Origin: an uncultured Clostridium sp.
Lineage (GTDB): Bacteria > Bacillota > Clostridia > TANB77 > CAG-508
Direction: 5' to 3'
DNA: 45,884 bases
Assembly: GCA_946495655.1 (NCBI GenBank)
Contig: CAMMDS010000011.1
Location: 1 to 45,884, forward strand
Under the pieces are notes generated by a model. That model was not told where the DNA came from. It did no database searches and worked only from the letters and a program-made list of their open reading frames with translations. The position numbers and the translations under genes were made by a program. Shown in pieces: positions 26,064 through 35,078 of this stretch (position 1 is its first letter; each line of letters begins with the position of its first letter).

Positions 26064-28394
26064 ATGCTAAAAGTATTAAGAAATCTAAAGAATTCATGGG
26101 TATCAGTTATAATCATAGTTATTCTTCTATGTATTCAAGCAGCAGCTGATCTAGCACTTCCTGACTATACATCAAAGATTGTAAACGTAGGAATACAGTA
26201 TGGCGGAATAGAAGAAGCAGCTCCTGAAGTTGTATCTGAAACTGATATGGAAAATATATTGTTTTTTACGGAAGATGATGAACAAATATTAGCTAATTAT
26301 GAATTAGTAGAAGATAATCCAACTTCGTACCAAGAAAAAGTAATTAAAAAATATCTTGGTAAAGACTATGACATAGAGAATAACGAAGTCTATGTTTTAA
26401 AAGATTTAGATGAAGAACAGTTAAGCAGTTTAGTTGATTTGATATCTAGTCCACTTGTAGAATATAGTGCTGTAACAAATGAAGAGACTGCAAATCAAAT
26501 TAAACAAGAAATTATGAACCAGATGTCAAATCAAAGCGAAAGCATAAGTTCTGATCAAAACTTAGAAATCTATAATTCGCCTAATATGCCAACAGAAGGA
26601 ATATTAGATTTTGAAAATATGTCTATTATGGAAATGCTTAAACAAATGCCAGATTCTCAGAAAGAAGTTGTATTAGAACAGTTTACAGGATATGTATCTC
26701 AAATGTCTGATTCAATAAAAGAACAAGCAGCAATAAGTGCAGTAAAACAAGTATACATCAATTTAGGTGTTGATACAGACAAACTACAAAATGATTACAT
26801 ATTAATGTCAGGACTACAAATGCTTGGAATAGCTTTAATTAGTATGATTTCAGCAGTAACAATTATGCTATTGTCTTCAAGAGTTGCAGCAAAACTAGGA
26901 AAAACTTTAAGAGACAAAGTTTTCAAAAAAGTTTTAAGTTTTTCAACAGCAGAATTAAGAGAATTTTCAACGGCATCTCTAATAACTCGTAGTACAAACG
27001 ACATTCAACAAATTCAACAATTAATAGCAATTTTATTCAGGGTTGTTGTATATGCACCAATTATTGGTATTGGAGGATTTGTAAAAGTACTTACAACAAG
27101 TGATAATGCTATGGCTTGGATTATTGGTGTGGCAATAGTTGCAATTTTATTTGTAGTAGGAACACTATTTATTGTTGCAATGCCTAGATTTAGAAAATTA
27201 CAAGATTTAATAGATAAATTAAATCAAGTTTCAAGAGAAATTTTAACAGGACTTCCTGTAATTAGAGCATTTAATAAAGAAAAGAAAGAAGAAGCAAGAT
27301 TTGATGATTCAAATAAAGTATTAATGAAAACAAATGTATTTGTAAACAGAGCAATGTCAATGATGCTGCCACTTTTGATGTTTATTATGAGCTCTATCAC
27401 AGTTCTTATCGTATGGGTAGGAGCACATAATGTAGACGCTGGAACATTACAAGTTGGAGATATGATGGCGTTTATACAATATACAATGCAAATCGTTATG
27501 GCATTCTTAATGATATCTATGATATCAATTATGCTTCCAAGAGCATCTGTTTCTGCAAAACGTATTAATGAAGTTATTGAAACAGAACCAAGTATAAAAG
27601 ATAAAGAAGAAACAAAGAAATTTAATCCTGATAAAAAAGGATTAGTAGAATTCAAAAATGTTTCATTTAGATATCCAGATGCAGATACCGAAATATTGGA
27701 GGACATTAATTTTACAGCAGAACCTGGAAAAACTACAGCATTAATTGGTAGTACAGGTAGTGGTAAATCTACAGTAGTTAATTTAATACCAAGATTTTAT
27801 GATGTTACAGGAGGAGAACTTTGGGTTGATGGTGTTAATATTAAAGATGTAGCACAAAAAGATTTAAGAGATATAATAGGGTTTGTACCTCAAAAAGGAA
27901 TTCTTTTCTCTGGAACAATAGAATCAAACATTAAATATGCTGATGACAATATGTCTGATGAACAAATGGTAAAAGCAGCTGAAATAGCACAAGCAACAGA
28001 ATTTATAGAAGGAAAACCAGAAAAATATAAAGATCCAATAGCTCAAGGAGGAAGTAATGTATCTGGAGGACAAAAACAACGTTTATCTATCGCAAGAGCT
28101 ATTGCAAAAAATCCGGAAATATTTATATTTGATGATAGTTTCTCAGCATTAGATTTTAAAACAGATAGTAAATTACGTGAAGCTTTAGCCGAAAAAACAG
28201 AAAATAAAACAGTTATTATAGTAGCTCAAAGAATTAGTACTATTTTAAATGCAGATAAGATAATTGTATTAGAAGAAGGTAAAATAGTAGGTCAAGGTAC
28301 GCATGAAGAATTATTACAAAACAATGAAACATACAGACAAATTGCTCTTTCACAATTATCTGAAGAAGAACTAAATGGGAAAGGAGGAGAATAG
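26064..28394 (+). CDS. ABC exporter half-transporter with degenerate ATP site and large extracellular insert
   Basis: The start is ATG 26064 behind AGAAGGAGG. The 776 residues are far longer than the usual 580: about 180 acidic, Asn/Gln-rich residues (roughly 40-215) are inserted between the first two membrane helices and should face outward. The remaining core is a type IV exporter. The nucleotide-binding domain has Walker A GSTGSGKST and signature NVSGGQKQRLSIARA. Its Walker B is FIFDDSFSALD, with Asp for the catalytic Glu, and the switch motif reads VAQRIST, with Gln for His. This is the degenerate half of a heterodimer like TM287/288, LmrCD or BmrCD. The partner gene follows directly. Confidence 0.92.
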   Translation: MLKVLRNLKNSWVSVIIIVILLCIQAAADLALPDYTSKIVNVGIQYGGIEEAAPEVVSETDMENILFFTEDDEQILANYELVEDNPTSYQEKVIKKYLGKDYDIENNEVYVLKDLDEEQLSSLVDLISSPLVEYSAVTNEETANQIKQEIMNQMSNQSESISSDQNLEIYNSPNMPTEGILDFENMSIMEMLKQMPDSQKEVVLEQFTGYVSQMSDSIKEQAAISAVKQVYINLGVDTDKLQNDYILMSGLQMLGIALISMISAVTIMLLSSRVAAKLGKTLRDKVFKKVLSFSTAELREFSTASLITRSTNDIQQIQQLIAILFRVVVYAPIIGIGGFVKVLTTSDNAMAWIIGVAIVAILFVVGTLFIVAMPRFRKLQDLIDKLNQVSREILTGLPVIRAFNKEKKEEARFDDSNKVLMKTNVFVNRAMSMMLPLLMFIMSSITVLIVWVGAHNVDAGTLQVGDMMAFIQYTMQIVMAFLMISMISIMLPRASVSAKRINEVIETEPSIKDKEETKKFNPDKKGLVEFKNVSFRYPDADTEILEDINFTAEPGKTTALIGSTGSGKSTVVNLIPRFYDVTGGELWVDGVNIKDVAQKDLRDIIGFVPQKGILFSGTIESNIKYADDNMSDEQMVKAAEIAQATEFIEGKPEKYKDPIAQGGSNVSGGQKQRLSIARAIAKNPEIFIFDDSFSALDFKTDSKLREALAEKTENKTVIIVAQRISTILNADKIIVLEEGKIVGQGTHEELLQNNETYRQIALSQLSEEELNGKGGE

Positions 28395-30224
28395 ATGCCA
28401 GGACCAATGGGAGGACCTATGAGAAGAGGTCAAGGAACAACGGAAAAACCAAAAGATTTTAAGAAAACTACTAAAAAATTATTAGATTCATATTTATCAA
28501 AATATAAAATAGGATTAATAGTAGTTATAATATTTGCTATAGGCAGTACAATATTTACTATTGTAGGGCCAAAGATATTAGGTAATGCTACTACAGAGAT
28601 ATTTAATGGTTTAGTAAGTAAACTATCTGGTGGAAGCGGAATAGACTTTGGCAAAATAGCACAAATTGCGTTATTACTTCTTGGATTATATTTATTAAGT
28701 GCAATATTCTCCTTTGTTCAAGGATTTACTATGACAGGAATAGCACAAAAACTTACATACAGAATACGTAATGATATAGTTGCAAAAATAAACAGGCTTC
28801 CAATGAACTATTTTGATAAAAGGACAAATGGAGAAGTTCTATCAATAATTACAAATGATATTGATACTTTAAGTATGAACTTAAACCAAAGTATAACACA
28901 AATTATTACATCTATTTGTACAATAATAGGTATACTTATTATGATGTTTTCTATTAGTTGGCAAATGACTCTAATCTCATTAGTCATTTTACCTATTGCA
29001 GGATTTGTTGTAAAAATAATCGTTGGAAGATCACAAAAATACTTTAGCAGGCAACAAGAATATTTAGGACATGTAAATGGTCAAGTAGAAGAAATTTATG
29101 GAGGGCTTACTGTTGTAAAAGCATTTAATGCAGAAGATAAAGTTGTAAATACTTTTGATAAAGCTAACGATGAACTATATAGATCAGCATGGAAATCACA
29201 ATTTTTATCAGGACTTATGCATCCAGTAATGAACTTTATATCTAACATTGGCTATGTAGGAGTTGCAGTAGCAGGTGGTTACTTAGCTATAAATGGAACA
29301 ATTACTGTTGGTAATATACAAAGTTTTATACAATACAACAAACAATTCACACAACCAATTAACCAAATTGCACAGATTTCAAATATGTTGCAATCAATGG
29401 TAGCAGCAGCAGAAAGAGTTTTTGAATTCCTAGAAGAACCAGAAGAAGTAGTTACAGCAAAAGGAAATATAGATACAAGTAAATTAAAAGGAAATGTAGA
29501 ATTCAAACATGTTAAATTTGGATACAATCCAGATAAAATAATTATAAAAGACTTTAGTGCAAAAGTTAAAGAAGGACAAAAAATTGCAATTGTTGGACCA
29601 ACAGGAGCAGGAAAAACAACAATGGTAAAACTTCTTATGAGATTTTATGATGTAACAGATGGTGAAATATTAGTAGATGGACATAATGTAAAAGACTTTG
29701 ACAGGGGAGAGCTTCGTAAAATGTTTGGTATGGTACTTCAAGATACTTGGCTATTTGGAGGTACTGTAAAAGATAACATTAAATACAGTAAAGAAGATGC
29801 AACAGATGATGAAGTTATTCAAGCAGCAAAAGCAGCACATGTACATCATTATATTAAAACTTTGCCAAAAGGATATAATTCAGTAATCAATGAAGAATCT
29901 TCAAATATATCTGCAGGACAAAAACAATTACTTACAATCGCAAGAGTAATTTTAGCAGATCCAAAGATATTAATATTAGATGAAGCAACAAGTTCAATAG
30001 ATACAAGAACAGAAGTACAAATACAAGCTGCAATGGATAACCTAATGAAGGGAAGAACAAGTTTTGTAATAGCACATAGATTATCTACGATTAAAAATTC
30101 TGACTTGATTTTAGTTATGAATCAAGGGGACATAGTAGAGCAAGGAACACATGAAGAACTATTAGCTAAGGGAGGATTCTATGCAGACTTGTATAACAGT
30201 CAATTCGATGAGGAAGAGGAGTAA
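28395..30224 (+). CDS. ABC exporter half-transporter, catalytic partner
   Basis: The ATG follows the previous stop without any gap, with GGAGGAG as ribosome binding site. The 609 residues have a Gly/Met/Pro-rich N-terminal tail, six membrane helices and a nucleotide-binding domain. Walker A is GPTGAGKTT, Walker B LILDEATSSID (catalytic Glu present) and the switch motif IAHRLST. Its signature is NISAGQKQ, with Ala for the first Gly. A weakened signature here and a weakened Walker B and H-loop in the partner are what one expects of one degenerate and one active ATP site. Substrates are unknown; drugs or peptides are typical of the family. Confidence 0.93.
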   Translation: MPGPMGGPMRRGQGTTEKPKDFKKTTKKLLDSYLSKYKIGLIVVIIFAIGSTIFTIVGPKILGNATTEIFNGLVSKLSGGSGIDFGKIAQIALLLLGLYLLSAIFSFVQGFTMTGIAQKLTYRIRNDIVAKINRLPMNYFDKRTNGEVLSIITNDIDTLSMNLNQSITQIITSICTIIGILIMMFSISWQMTLISLVILPIAGFVVKIIVGRSQKYFSRQQEYLGHVNGQVEEIYGGLTVVKAFNAEDKVVNTFDKANDELYRSAWKSQFLSGLMHPVMNFISNIGYVGVAVAGGYLAINGTITVGNIQSFIQYNKQFTQPINQIAQISNMLQSMVAAAERVFEFLEEPEEVVTAKGNIDTSKLKGNVEFKHVKFGYNPDKIIIKDFSAKVKEGQKIAIVGPTGAGKTTMVKLLMRFYDVTDGEILVDGHNVKDFDRGELRKMFGMVLQDTWLFGGTVKDNIKYSKEDATDDEVIQAAKAAHVHHYIKTLPKGYNSVINEESSNISAGQKQLLTIARVILADPKILILDEATSSIDTRTEVQIQAAMDNLMKGRTSFVIAHRLSTIKNSDLILVMNQGDIVEQGTHEELLAKGGFYADLYNSQFDEEEE

Positions 30225-30262
30225 GTAAAATAGTAATTTAGGAAAATCATATTGACTTTTTT

Positions 30263-30309
30263 AGACCTAGATGATATATAAAATATATAGTATCTAGGTC
30301 TTTTTTTCT
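30263..30309 (+). terminator. Terminator of the ABC exporter operon
   Basis: AGACCTAGAT pairs with ATCTAGGTCT, followed by an uninterrupted run of seven T. It lies 38 bases after the stop. Confidence 0.88.
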
Positions 30310-30360
30310 AAAAAATTTTTTCAATTAATTTTTATGTCTATTATAGAAAATCAAAAATAA

Positions 30361-30389
30361 TTGTGGAAAAGTAAAATTAATGTTATAAT
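30361..30389 (+). promoter_or_regulatory. Promoter of the DUF4160/DUF2442 pair
   Basis: TTGTGG (30361-30366), a 17-base spacer and TATAAT (30384-30389) with an upstream TG. It is so close to the TTG start at 30402 that the message would be almost leaderless. Confidence 0.5.
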
Positions 30390-30401
30390 GAAGGTGATGT
30401 A

Positions 30402-30668
30402 TTGCCACTAATATCACAATTTTATGGTATTCTTATATATATTTATAAAGAGTTAGGAGGTCATCATAATGAGCCACACATACATATTAAATATAATGAA
30501 TATGAAATGTCTATGTCTTTATCAGGTGATGTAATTGATGGAAAACTTCCTAATAAACAAAAGAAATTAGTAGATGCTTGGATTGCAATTCACGAAGAAG
30601 AATTAAAAGCAGCATGGTATTCATATAACGAAGATGGTGAAATTATTAAAATAAAAGGATTGGAGTGA
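30402..30668 (+). CDS. DUF4160 protein
   Basis: The 88 residues begin at TTG 30402, the only possible start that keeps the conserved opening MPLISQFYGILIYIY. The motif HHNEPHIHIKY is the DUF4160 hallmark and looks metal-binding or catalytic, but the biochemical role is not known. The family is often found fused or next to DUF2442, as here, and such pairs have been suggested to be toxin-antitoxin-like. The stop overlaps the GTG of an alternative start of the next gene. Confidence 0.8.
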   Translation: MPLISQFYGILIYIYKELGGHHNEPHIHIKYNEYEMSMSLSGDVIDGKLPNKQKKLVDAWIAIHEEELKAAWYSYNEDGEIIKIKGLE

Positions 30669-30676
30669 TTAATTTT

Positions 30677-30919
30677 ATGAGACCTAGAGCTATTGATGTA
30701 AAAGCTATGAATGATTATAAATTACTAATAACGTTCGACAATAATGAAAAAAGAATTTTTGATGTAACACCGTATTTAAAATATAAACAATTTGAAAAAT
30801 TAAAAAATCCTAGTATATTTAAAACAGTAAAAATAGCGGGCCTCTCTATAGAATGGATTGGAGAGATAGATATTTGTCCAGATGAATTGTATAATAATAG
30901 TATACTAATAGATAAATAA
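30677..30919 (+). CDS. DUF2442 protein
   Basis: The 80 residues begin with MRPRAIDVKAMNDYKLLITF, the usual DUF2442 opening, and contain FDVTPYL and the family ending around WIGEIDICPDELY. ATG 30677 is preferred because GGAG lies 12 bases upstream. GTG 30665, overlapping the previous stop, would add four residues. Its pairing with DUF4160 is a recurrent arrangement. The function is unknown. Confidence 0.78.
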   Translation: MRPRAIDVKAMNDYKLLITFDNNEKRIFDVTPYLKYKQFEKLKNPSIFKTVKIAGLSIEWIGEIDICPDELYNNSILIDK

Positions 30920-31123
30920 TTTAAAATAAAATCGTACTATATTTTAATTATGTCGAATTTACCATAATTAAAAGTCAAGCAGATTTAATTGAAATGTGGA
31001 TTAGCCCCAAATTTAAAATATATTTAATTAAATATAAAACCAAAAGAACAAAAAACTAGACTGTAATGCAAAGATAGATTTATCAAAAGTTAATTATAAG
31101 ATATATACTGATACAACAAAAAT

Positions 31124-31160
31124 AAAAAGCAACTAGGAAAAAATCCTAATTGCTTTTTTT
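31124..31160 (-). terminator. Terminator of the holin-like gene
   Basis: AAAAAGCAACTAGGA pairs with TCCTAATTGCTTTTT with one mismatch. T-runs flank both sides, so it can stop transcription from either strand. The 204 bases between the DUF2442 stop and this hairpin show nothing else. Confidence 0.78.
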
Positions 31161-31162
31161 GC

Positions 31163-31528
31163 TTATGCTTCTCCTGGTAAAAAGTAATCAACTACACCGT
31201 AAACTAAAGCGCCAACTATAGCTGCAATCCATGATATTGTATATCCTGCAACAAAATATTGAGTTACATACAATACTACTGCTGCTAGAACAAATCCTAC
31301 AAAACCTTTACCAAAACTACTAGCATGTAAACCAGTAAATTTTGTAATTAAATAATCTATAATAGTTAGAACTATTGCTGCAGCAGCTAAAGTCCATATA
31401 TTATTAATGTGAAAACCTGGTGTAAAAAATGCAGTTATTGCAAGAACTATTGCAGCTGTAATTAACCTTCCGACAACTTGCCAAACAGTAGAAGTATTAT
31501 TTCTAGTTTGAGTCTGATTATTCTCCAT
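31163..31528 (-). CDS. Phage-holin-family (YvlD-like) membrane protein
   Basis: The start is at 31528, with AAGGAGG five bases upstream; a longer reading from 31645 lacks a ribosome binding site. The 121 residues have an Asn/Thr-rich N-terminus and four hydrophobic helices, ending VVDYFLPGEA. This fits the small membrane family named after mycobacteriophage holins (YvlD in B. subtilis). No other phage gene is nearby, so it is a cellular membrane protein, possibly linked to envelope stress. Confidence 0.78.
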   Translation of the reverse strand: MENNQTQTRNNTSTVWQVVGRLITAAIVLAITAFFTPGFHINNIWTLAAAAIVLTIIDYLITKFTGLHASSFGKGFVGFVLAAVVLYVTQYFVAGYTISWIAAIVGALVYGVVDYFLPGEA

Positions 31529-31600
31529 ATAAACCTCCTTAAATCCATTTAAACAGATTAAAGCAAACATTAAAATGTATTGTGGTTTTAAAATATAATC

Positions 31601-31720
31601 AATATCAAAGATTATTCTATAAAAATAAAGAGATAGAAAAAACAAAAGAAAACTTCAAAATTTCAAAAAACTTAAATAATATATCCGTTACAAAAAACAA
31701 ATAAAATAATCTTTGATATT
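31601..31720. repeat. Distant 16-bp inverted repeat in the DUF421 upstream region
   Basis: AATATCAAAGATTATT (31601-31616) and AATAATCTTTGATATT (31705-31720) are exact inverted repeats 88 bases apart. They lie in the 319-base region between the divergent holin-like and DUF421 genes. It could be a pair of operators or the ends of a small element. I see no coding sequence between them. Confidence 0.55.
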
Positions 31721-31847
31721 ACTCATATTATTTACGAAAAAAAATATTTTATTCAAAATGTGATGCATAATATAAAAAAAATTGCAAAAAATAAAAATGA
31801 ATAAAAAATATATAATGGATTAAATGTTCATTAAACAAGGAGAAAGA

Positions 31848-32522
31848 ATGTTAATTACTTTTATAAGAACTGTATTTTTATACATAATAGTACTAATCGT
31901 AATGAGATTAATGGGAAAAAGAGAAATAGGACAACTTCAACCATTTGAGCTTGCCATATCAATAATGATTGCAGATCTAGCATCAACACCAATGGCGGAT
32001 GCAGGAATACCAATAACAAATGGTATAATACCAATTTTAGCATTATTGGTAATGCATTTAATTATATCTGTAGTAAATATAAAAAGTATTAAAGCAAGAC
32101 AAATTTTATGTGGAAAACCTGCGATACTAATATATAGAGGCAGAATCGATGAAAAAACATTAAGAAAAGAAAGATTTACTGTAAATGAGTTAGAAGAAAG
32201 ATTAAGAGGAAATAATGTAGTAAATATATCAGATGTAGAATATGCAATATTAGAAACAAGCGGACAAGTTACAGTAATACAAAAACCAGATAAGAAAAAT
32301 GTTACTATAGGAGATTTAGGCTTAAAACCTGAATATGAAGGCATAACATATGATCTAGTTTTAGATGGAAAAGTTATGTATGAAAATTTAAAAATTTTAC
32401 AAAAAGATTATAATTGGTTAAAAAAAGAATTAAGCAAATTTAAAATTTTGCCAGAACAAGCATTAATAGTAACTATTGATGGAAAAGGCCAAATCTTCTG
32501 CCAAGAGAAAATGTCGTTATAG
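31848..32522 (+). CDS. DUF421 (YetF/YrbG-like) membrane protein
   Basis: ATG 31848 is chosen because AAGGAG lies just before it; ATG 31824 has no ribosome binding site. The 224 residues have three N-terminal membrane helices with the family motif MRLMGKREIGQLQPFELAIS, followed by a soluble domain typical of DUF421 (KPAILIYRGRIDEKTLRKER, then LVLDGKVMYENL). Members such as YetF are spore or membrane proteins of poorly known function. The stop codon overlaps the start of a GGGGACAG repeat. Confidence 0.9.
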   Translation: MLITFIRTVFLYIIVLIVMRLMGKREIGQLQPFELAISIMIADLASTPMADAGIPITNGIIPILALLVMHLIISVVNIKSIKARQILCGKPAILIYRGRIDEKTLRKERFTVNELEERLRGNNVVNISDVEYAILETSGQVTVIQKPDKKNVTIGDLGLKPEYEGITYDLVLDGKVMYENLKILQKDYNWLKKELSKFKILPEQALIVTIDGKGQIFCQEKMSL

Positions 32523-32569
32523 GGACAGGCCTAAAAACGACAACCTTGTCGTTTTGGGGACAGACCTTA
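32521..32569. repeat. GGGACAG repeat with internal hairpin
   Basis: GGGACAGGCC and GGGGACAGACC flank a perfect 10-bp hairpin (AAAACGACAA / TTGTCGTTTT). It begins at the DUF421 stop codon and separates DUF421 from DUF4363. It is another member of the GGGGACAG family. Confidence 0.65.
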
Positions 32570-32623
32570 AGATTGAAAAAATGAGTATATATATAATTTA
32601 TAATCTTCAGAAAGGAGTAAATA

Positions 32624-33019
32624 GTGAAGAAAGAACTAATTATTTGTATAATAATTATTGTCCTAATTATAATTGGAAATATAATTACACAAAATTATAC
32701 TAAAGAATGTGTGGCTCAAATGAATCAAGAATTATATATATTAAAAGAAGCTAGTTTAAATGCTGAGATACAGGAAGAAAATGCAGATGTATCAGGAAAA
32801 GTAAATGAAATAGAAAATAGGTGGAATGAATATCAAGAAAAATTAGCATATTATATAGAACATGATGAGTTAGAAAAAGTAGAAACTCAAATTTTTACTA
32901 TGAGGGGTTTTAGTGAAATAAAAAAGTATGACGAAATAATTCCTGAATTAGAAAAGTGCATATTTATACTAGAGCATATTCAAGAGAAGACAAAACTTAA
33001 TGTGAAAAATATATTTTAA
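32624..33019 (+). CDS. DUF4363 protein
   Basis: The product starts at GTG 32624 behind GAAAGGAG. Its 131 residues have one N-terminal membrane helix (KKELIICIIIIVLIIIGNII) and a helical extracytoplasmic domain with a conserved W-x-x-Y segment (NRWNEYQEKL). DUF421 and DUF4363 genes are usual neighbours in Clostridia. The stop codon lies two bases before the target duplication of the IS66-type insertion, so the gene just escaped disruption, although its natural terminator may have been displaced. Confidence 0.85.
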   Translation: MKKELIICIIIIVLIIIGNIITQNYTKECVAQMNQELYILKEASLNAEIQEENADVSGKVNEIENRWNEYQEKLAYYIEHDELEKVETQIFTMRGFSEIKKYDEIIPELEKCIFILEHIQEKTKLNVKNIF

Positions 33020-33020
33020 A

Positions 33021-33028
33021 ACAAATTT
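33021..33028. repeat. Left 8-bp target-site duplication of the IS66-type element
   Basis: AAATTTGA directly abuts the left inverted repeat and is repeated exactly at 34965-34972. Eight bases is the IS66-family value. Confidence 0.9.
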
Positions 33029-34964
33029 GAGTTACAATTCACGGCCAAAAATAAAAAGACACTAAAACCAGAGGGAATAATTTATATTATTCTCTCTTAT
33101 TTTAGTATATAACTTACTGTTCAATTTCTCCGTTTAATATTTGTTGTAGTGTGTAAGGCTTTCCAAGACACAGCATAACCAGAGAATTATATATATTAAT
33201 ATTATTTCGATTGCATGTCTCTATGTATGTTCTTATTGTTGCATACCAGCTTGCACTTTCTTCACTCCAAAATTGCCCTGATGCTTTTTGTTTTGATTTC
33301 GCACCCCTTAATCCTCTTTCACTTAAATTATTCGTAAATGGAACATCGAAATCATATATCCATAACAAATATTCATTTTTAAAATCTAGTATTCTAAGTA
33401 TTAGTGTGGCTTCATCATCGACATAATATTTTTGTCCTTCTTCTTCGTTCTCTTTATGTGCTTCCAACATAATCTTTTCGAATTTATCTTCAAATTTATT
33501 TAACTCTTCTTGATCAAATTCTTCTTTTTCTTTCTCTATTAACCTATTTCTTTTATTATTCATTTTCGTTAATAGCTTTATTAAATTCTTTGCCCAATTA
33601 TGATTTAAATTATCTATTACCTTTTTTAAATCACTAATCAAATGTCTATTACATTCTGCATTTGTAAATTTGTATTCACTATTGTAATTTACTTGGTTAT
33701 GGTCATGTTCTACAACTGTTCCTTCTGGCAATACATTTAATATACCATCTTTATCAAGCCTATCCTTATTTTTCTGTGAATGTGCTGTATACATAGCTAA
33801 TTTCTCTGTTCCATAAAATCTTAAGCAACTTCTTTTGGTATTTATCATTATCACTGTATCATCCCAATGCAATAATTTTTGTCTTATTATTTCTCCCTTC
33901 ATTTCTTTCATAAACTCTTCTAATTTCTGTGCTGCTCTTTTCTGTAATTTGGCTATATATCCTTCACTTAAATCTATTTCTCCATTAGTCATACCATATG
34001 TTATTTTTTGTGCTTTATTCATTGTTACATTTGCTTGGTTCATAAGTGTTAACTCTAACGCTTGTACTTGTGGTCCATATTGATTTTCTTCTTTTAAATT
34101 ATTTGGTATTTCTTGATGAAATGTCTTTCCACATTTTTCACATTTATATTCTATGAACTTATGTCTTTTTTTCTCTACTACTATTTTGTAGTCTAATTCA
34201 TCTTTTTCCTTTATTTTCCCAGTCTCTTTTATTGCATCACTACTACAGCATGGGCATTGCTCCATACCATGTTCACAATATTCTGTTATTTCACTATCAC
34301 TAAATTTTTCCAATTTATGTTTCTCATGTCCTTTTTGTCCACCTCGTGGTAAGTCAGTTTTCTCCCTTGTATTTGGTATTACTTTTTTCTTATTAATCGG
34401 TGTCTGAGATGTTGGTATTCCATGATTTGTCCCATCTATATTTAGTAGAGCTCTTAATCTGGCTATTTCAAATTCCTTTTCTTTTAATAGATTTTGCTGT
34501 TCTTCTATTTCCTTTTTGGCTTTTTCTTCATTTCTCATTAATGTTTGAATTTGATTTTCTTGAAGAGTATTCATATATCTTAAATCTCTATTTTCTTTAG
34601 ATAATTTATCATTTTTAATTAGTAAATTTTCGTAATCTTTATACAAACTATTATATCCGTTTACCATTTTTTTCTCCTTAAATTTGATAAACATATTATA
34701 CAACAAAAACGCTGAAAATGCACGTTACAATTACATTACAGTAGTGTTACAGCGTTAGGATTACTTATGTGGCTTTTGGATAAAAAATTAATCTTAGAAA
34801 ACTAAATTAATTACAAAAAGTACTCTACTAAGCAAATTAGCCTAATTAGAGTACTTCATGTATTGTCGAATTTTATTAAGAAAAAATATATTAAAATTTT
34901 TATATTACATTTTAGTTACAATTATATTACAAACCTATTTTTCTTTTGGGCTGTGAATTGTAAC
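33029..34964. mobile_element. IS66-family insertion sequence, complete, single-gene type
   Basis: This 1936-bp element is bounded by inverted ends: GTTACAATTCACGGCC on the left, with its complement (one mismatch plus an extra C) on the right. An exact 8-bp duplication AAATTTGA lies outside both. It encodes only the large transposase, without tnpA and tnpB, as in the ISBst12 subgroup. Between the transposase start and the right end (34668-34964) are several TTACAATT or TTACATT units, which may be subterminal transposase sites, and a hairpin AAGTACTCT / AGAGTACTT. A second hairpin at 33070-33097 follows the transposase stop. Intact ends and exact duplication indicate recent insertion. Confidence 0.93.
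33114..34667 (-). CDS. IS66 family transposase (TnpC)
   Basis: The start at 34667 follows AAGGAG; the upstream extension to 34706 lacks a ribosome binding site. The 517 residues begin with a coiled coil (leucine-zipper type, about 10-80). Next comes the IS66 zinc-binding region (CPCC and CEKCGKTF), then the DDE core: HWDDTVIMI, VEHDHNQV and the final Glu in NNLSERGLRGAKSKQK. The C-terminal segment SGQFWSEESASWYATIRTYI is typical. All catalytic residues seem to be present, so the element may be active. Confidence 0.95.
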   Translation of the reverse strand: MVNGYNSLYKDYENLLIKNDKLSKENRDLRYMNTLQENQIQTLMRNEEKAKKEIEEQQNLLKEKEFEIARLRALLNIDGTNHGIPTSQTPINKKKVIPNTREKTDLPRGGQKGHEKHKLEKFSDSEITEYCEHGMEQCPCCSSDAIKETGKIKEKDELDYKIVVEKKRHKFIEYKCEKCGKTFHQEIPNNLKEENQYGPQVQALELTLMNQANVTMNKAQKITYGMTNGEIDLSEGYIAKLQKRAAQKLEEFMKEMKGEIIRQKLLHWDDTVIMINTKRSCLRFYGTEKLAMYTAHSQKNKDRLDKDGILNVLPEGTVVEHDHNQVNYNSEYKFTNAECNRHLISDLKKVIDNLNHNWAKNLIKLLTKMNNKRNRLIEKEKEEFDQEELNKFEDKFEKIMLEAHKENEEEGQKYYVDDEATLILRILDFKNEYLLWIYDFDVPFTNNLSERGLRGAKSKQKASGQFWSEESASWYATIRTYIETCNRNNINIYNSLVMLCLGKPYTLQQILNGEIEQ

Positions 34965-34972
34965 AAATTTGA
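34965..34972. repeat. Right 8-bp target-site duplication of the IS66-type element
   Basis: AAATTTGA is identical to 33021-33028 and abuts the right inverted repeat. Confidence 0.9.
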
Positions 34973-35004
34973 TTTTGCTTAGTGTAAAATCTGTCTAAAA
35001 ATAC

Positions 35005-35033
35005 TTGCATTGACTAAAAATATATGGTACAAT
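35005..35033 (+). promoter_or_regulatory. Promoter of secG
   Basis: TTGCAT (35005-35010), a 17-base spacer and TACAAT (35028-35033) with an upstream TG. It lies 45 bases before the secG start and just outside the insertion sequence. Confidence 0.7.
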
Positions 35034-35078
35034 ATTTAATGTTACGAAATAGAGAAGATTAGGAAGGATTTGAGATTA

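Noticed and set aside
30361-30389. T-box or riboswitch leaders upstream of lysS, cysS or the ABC operon
   Set aside because: The distances between promoters and starts are too short and no specifier or antiterminator structure was seen.
31163-31528. Prophage remnant
   Set aside because: The phage-holin-family name is historical. No other phage gene or attachment site is nearby.
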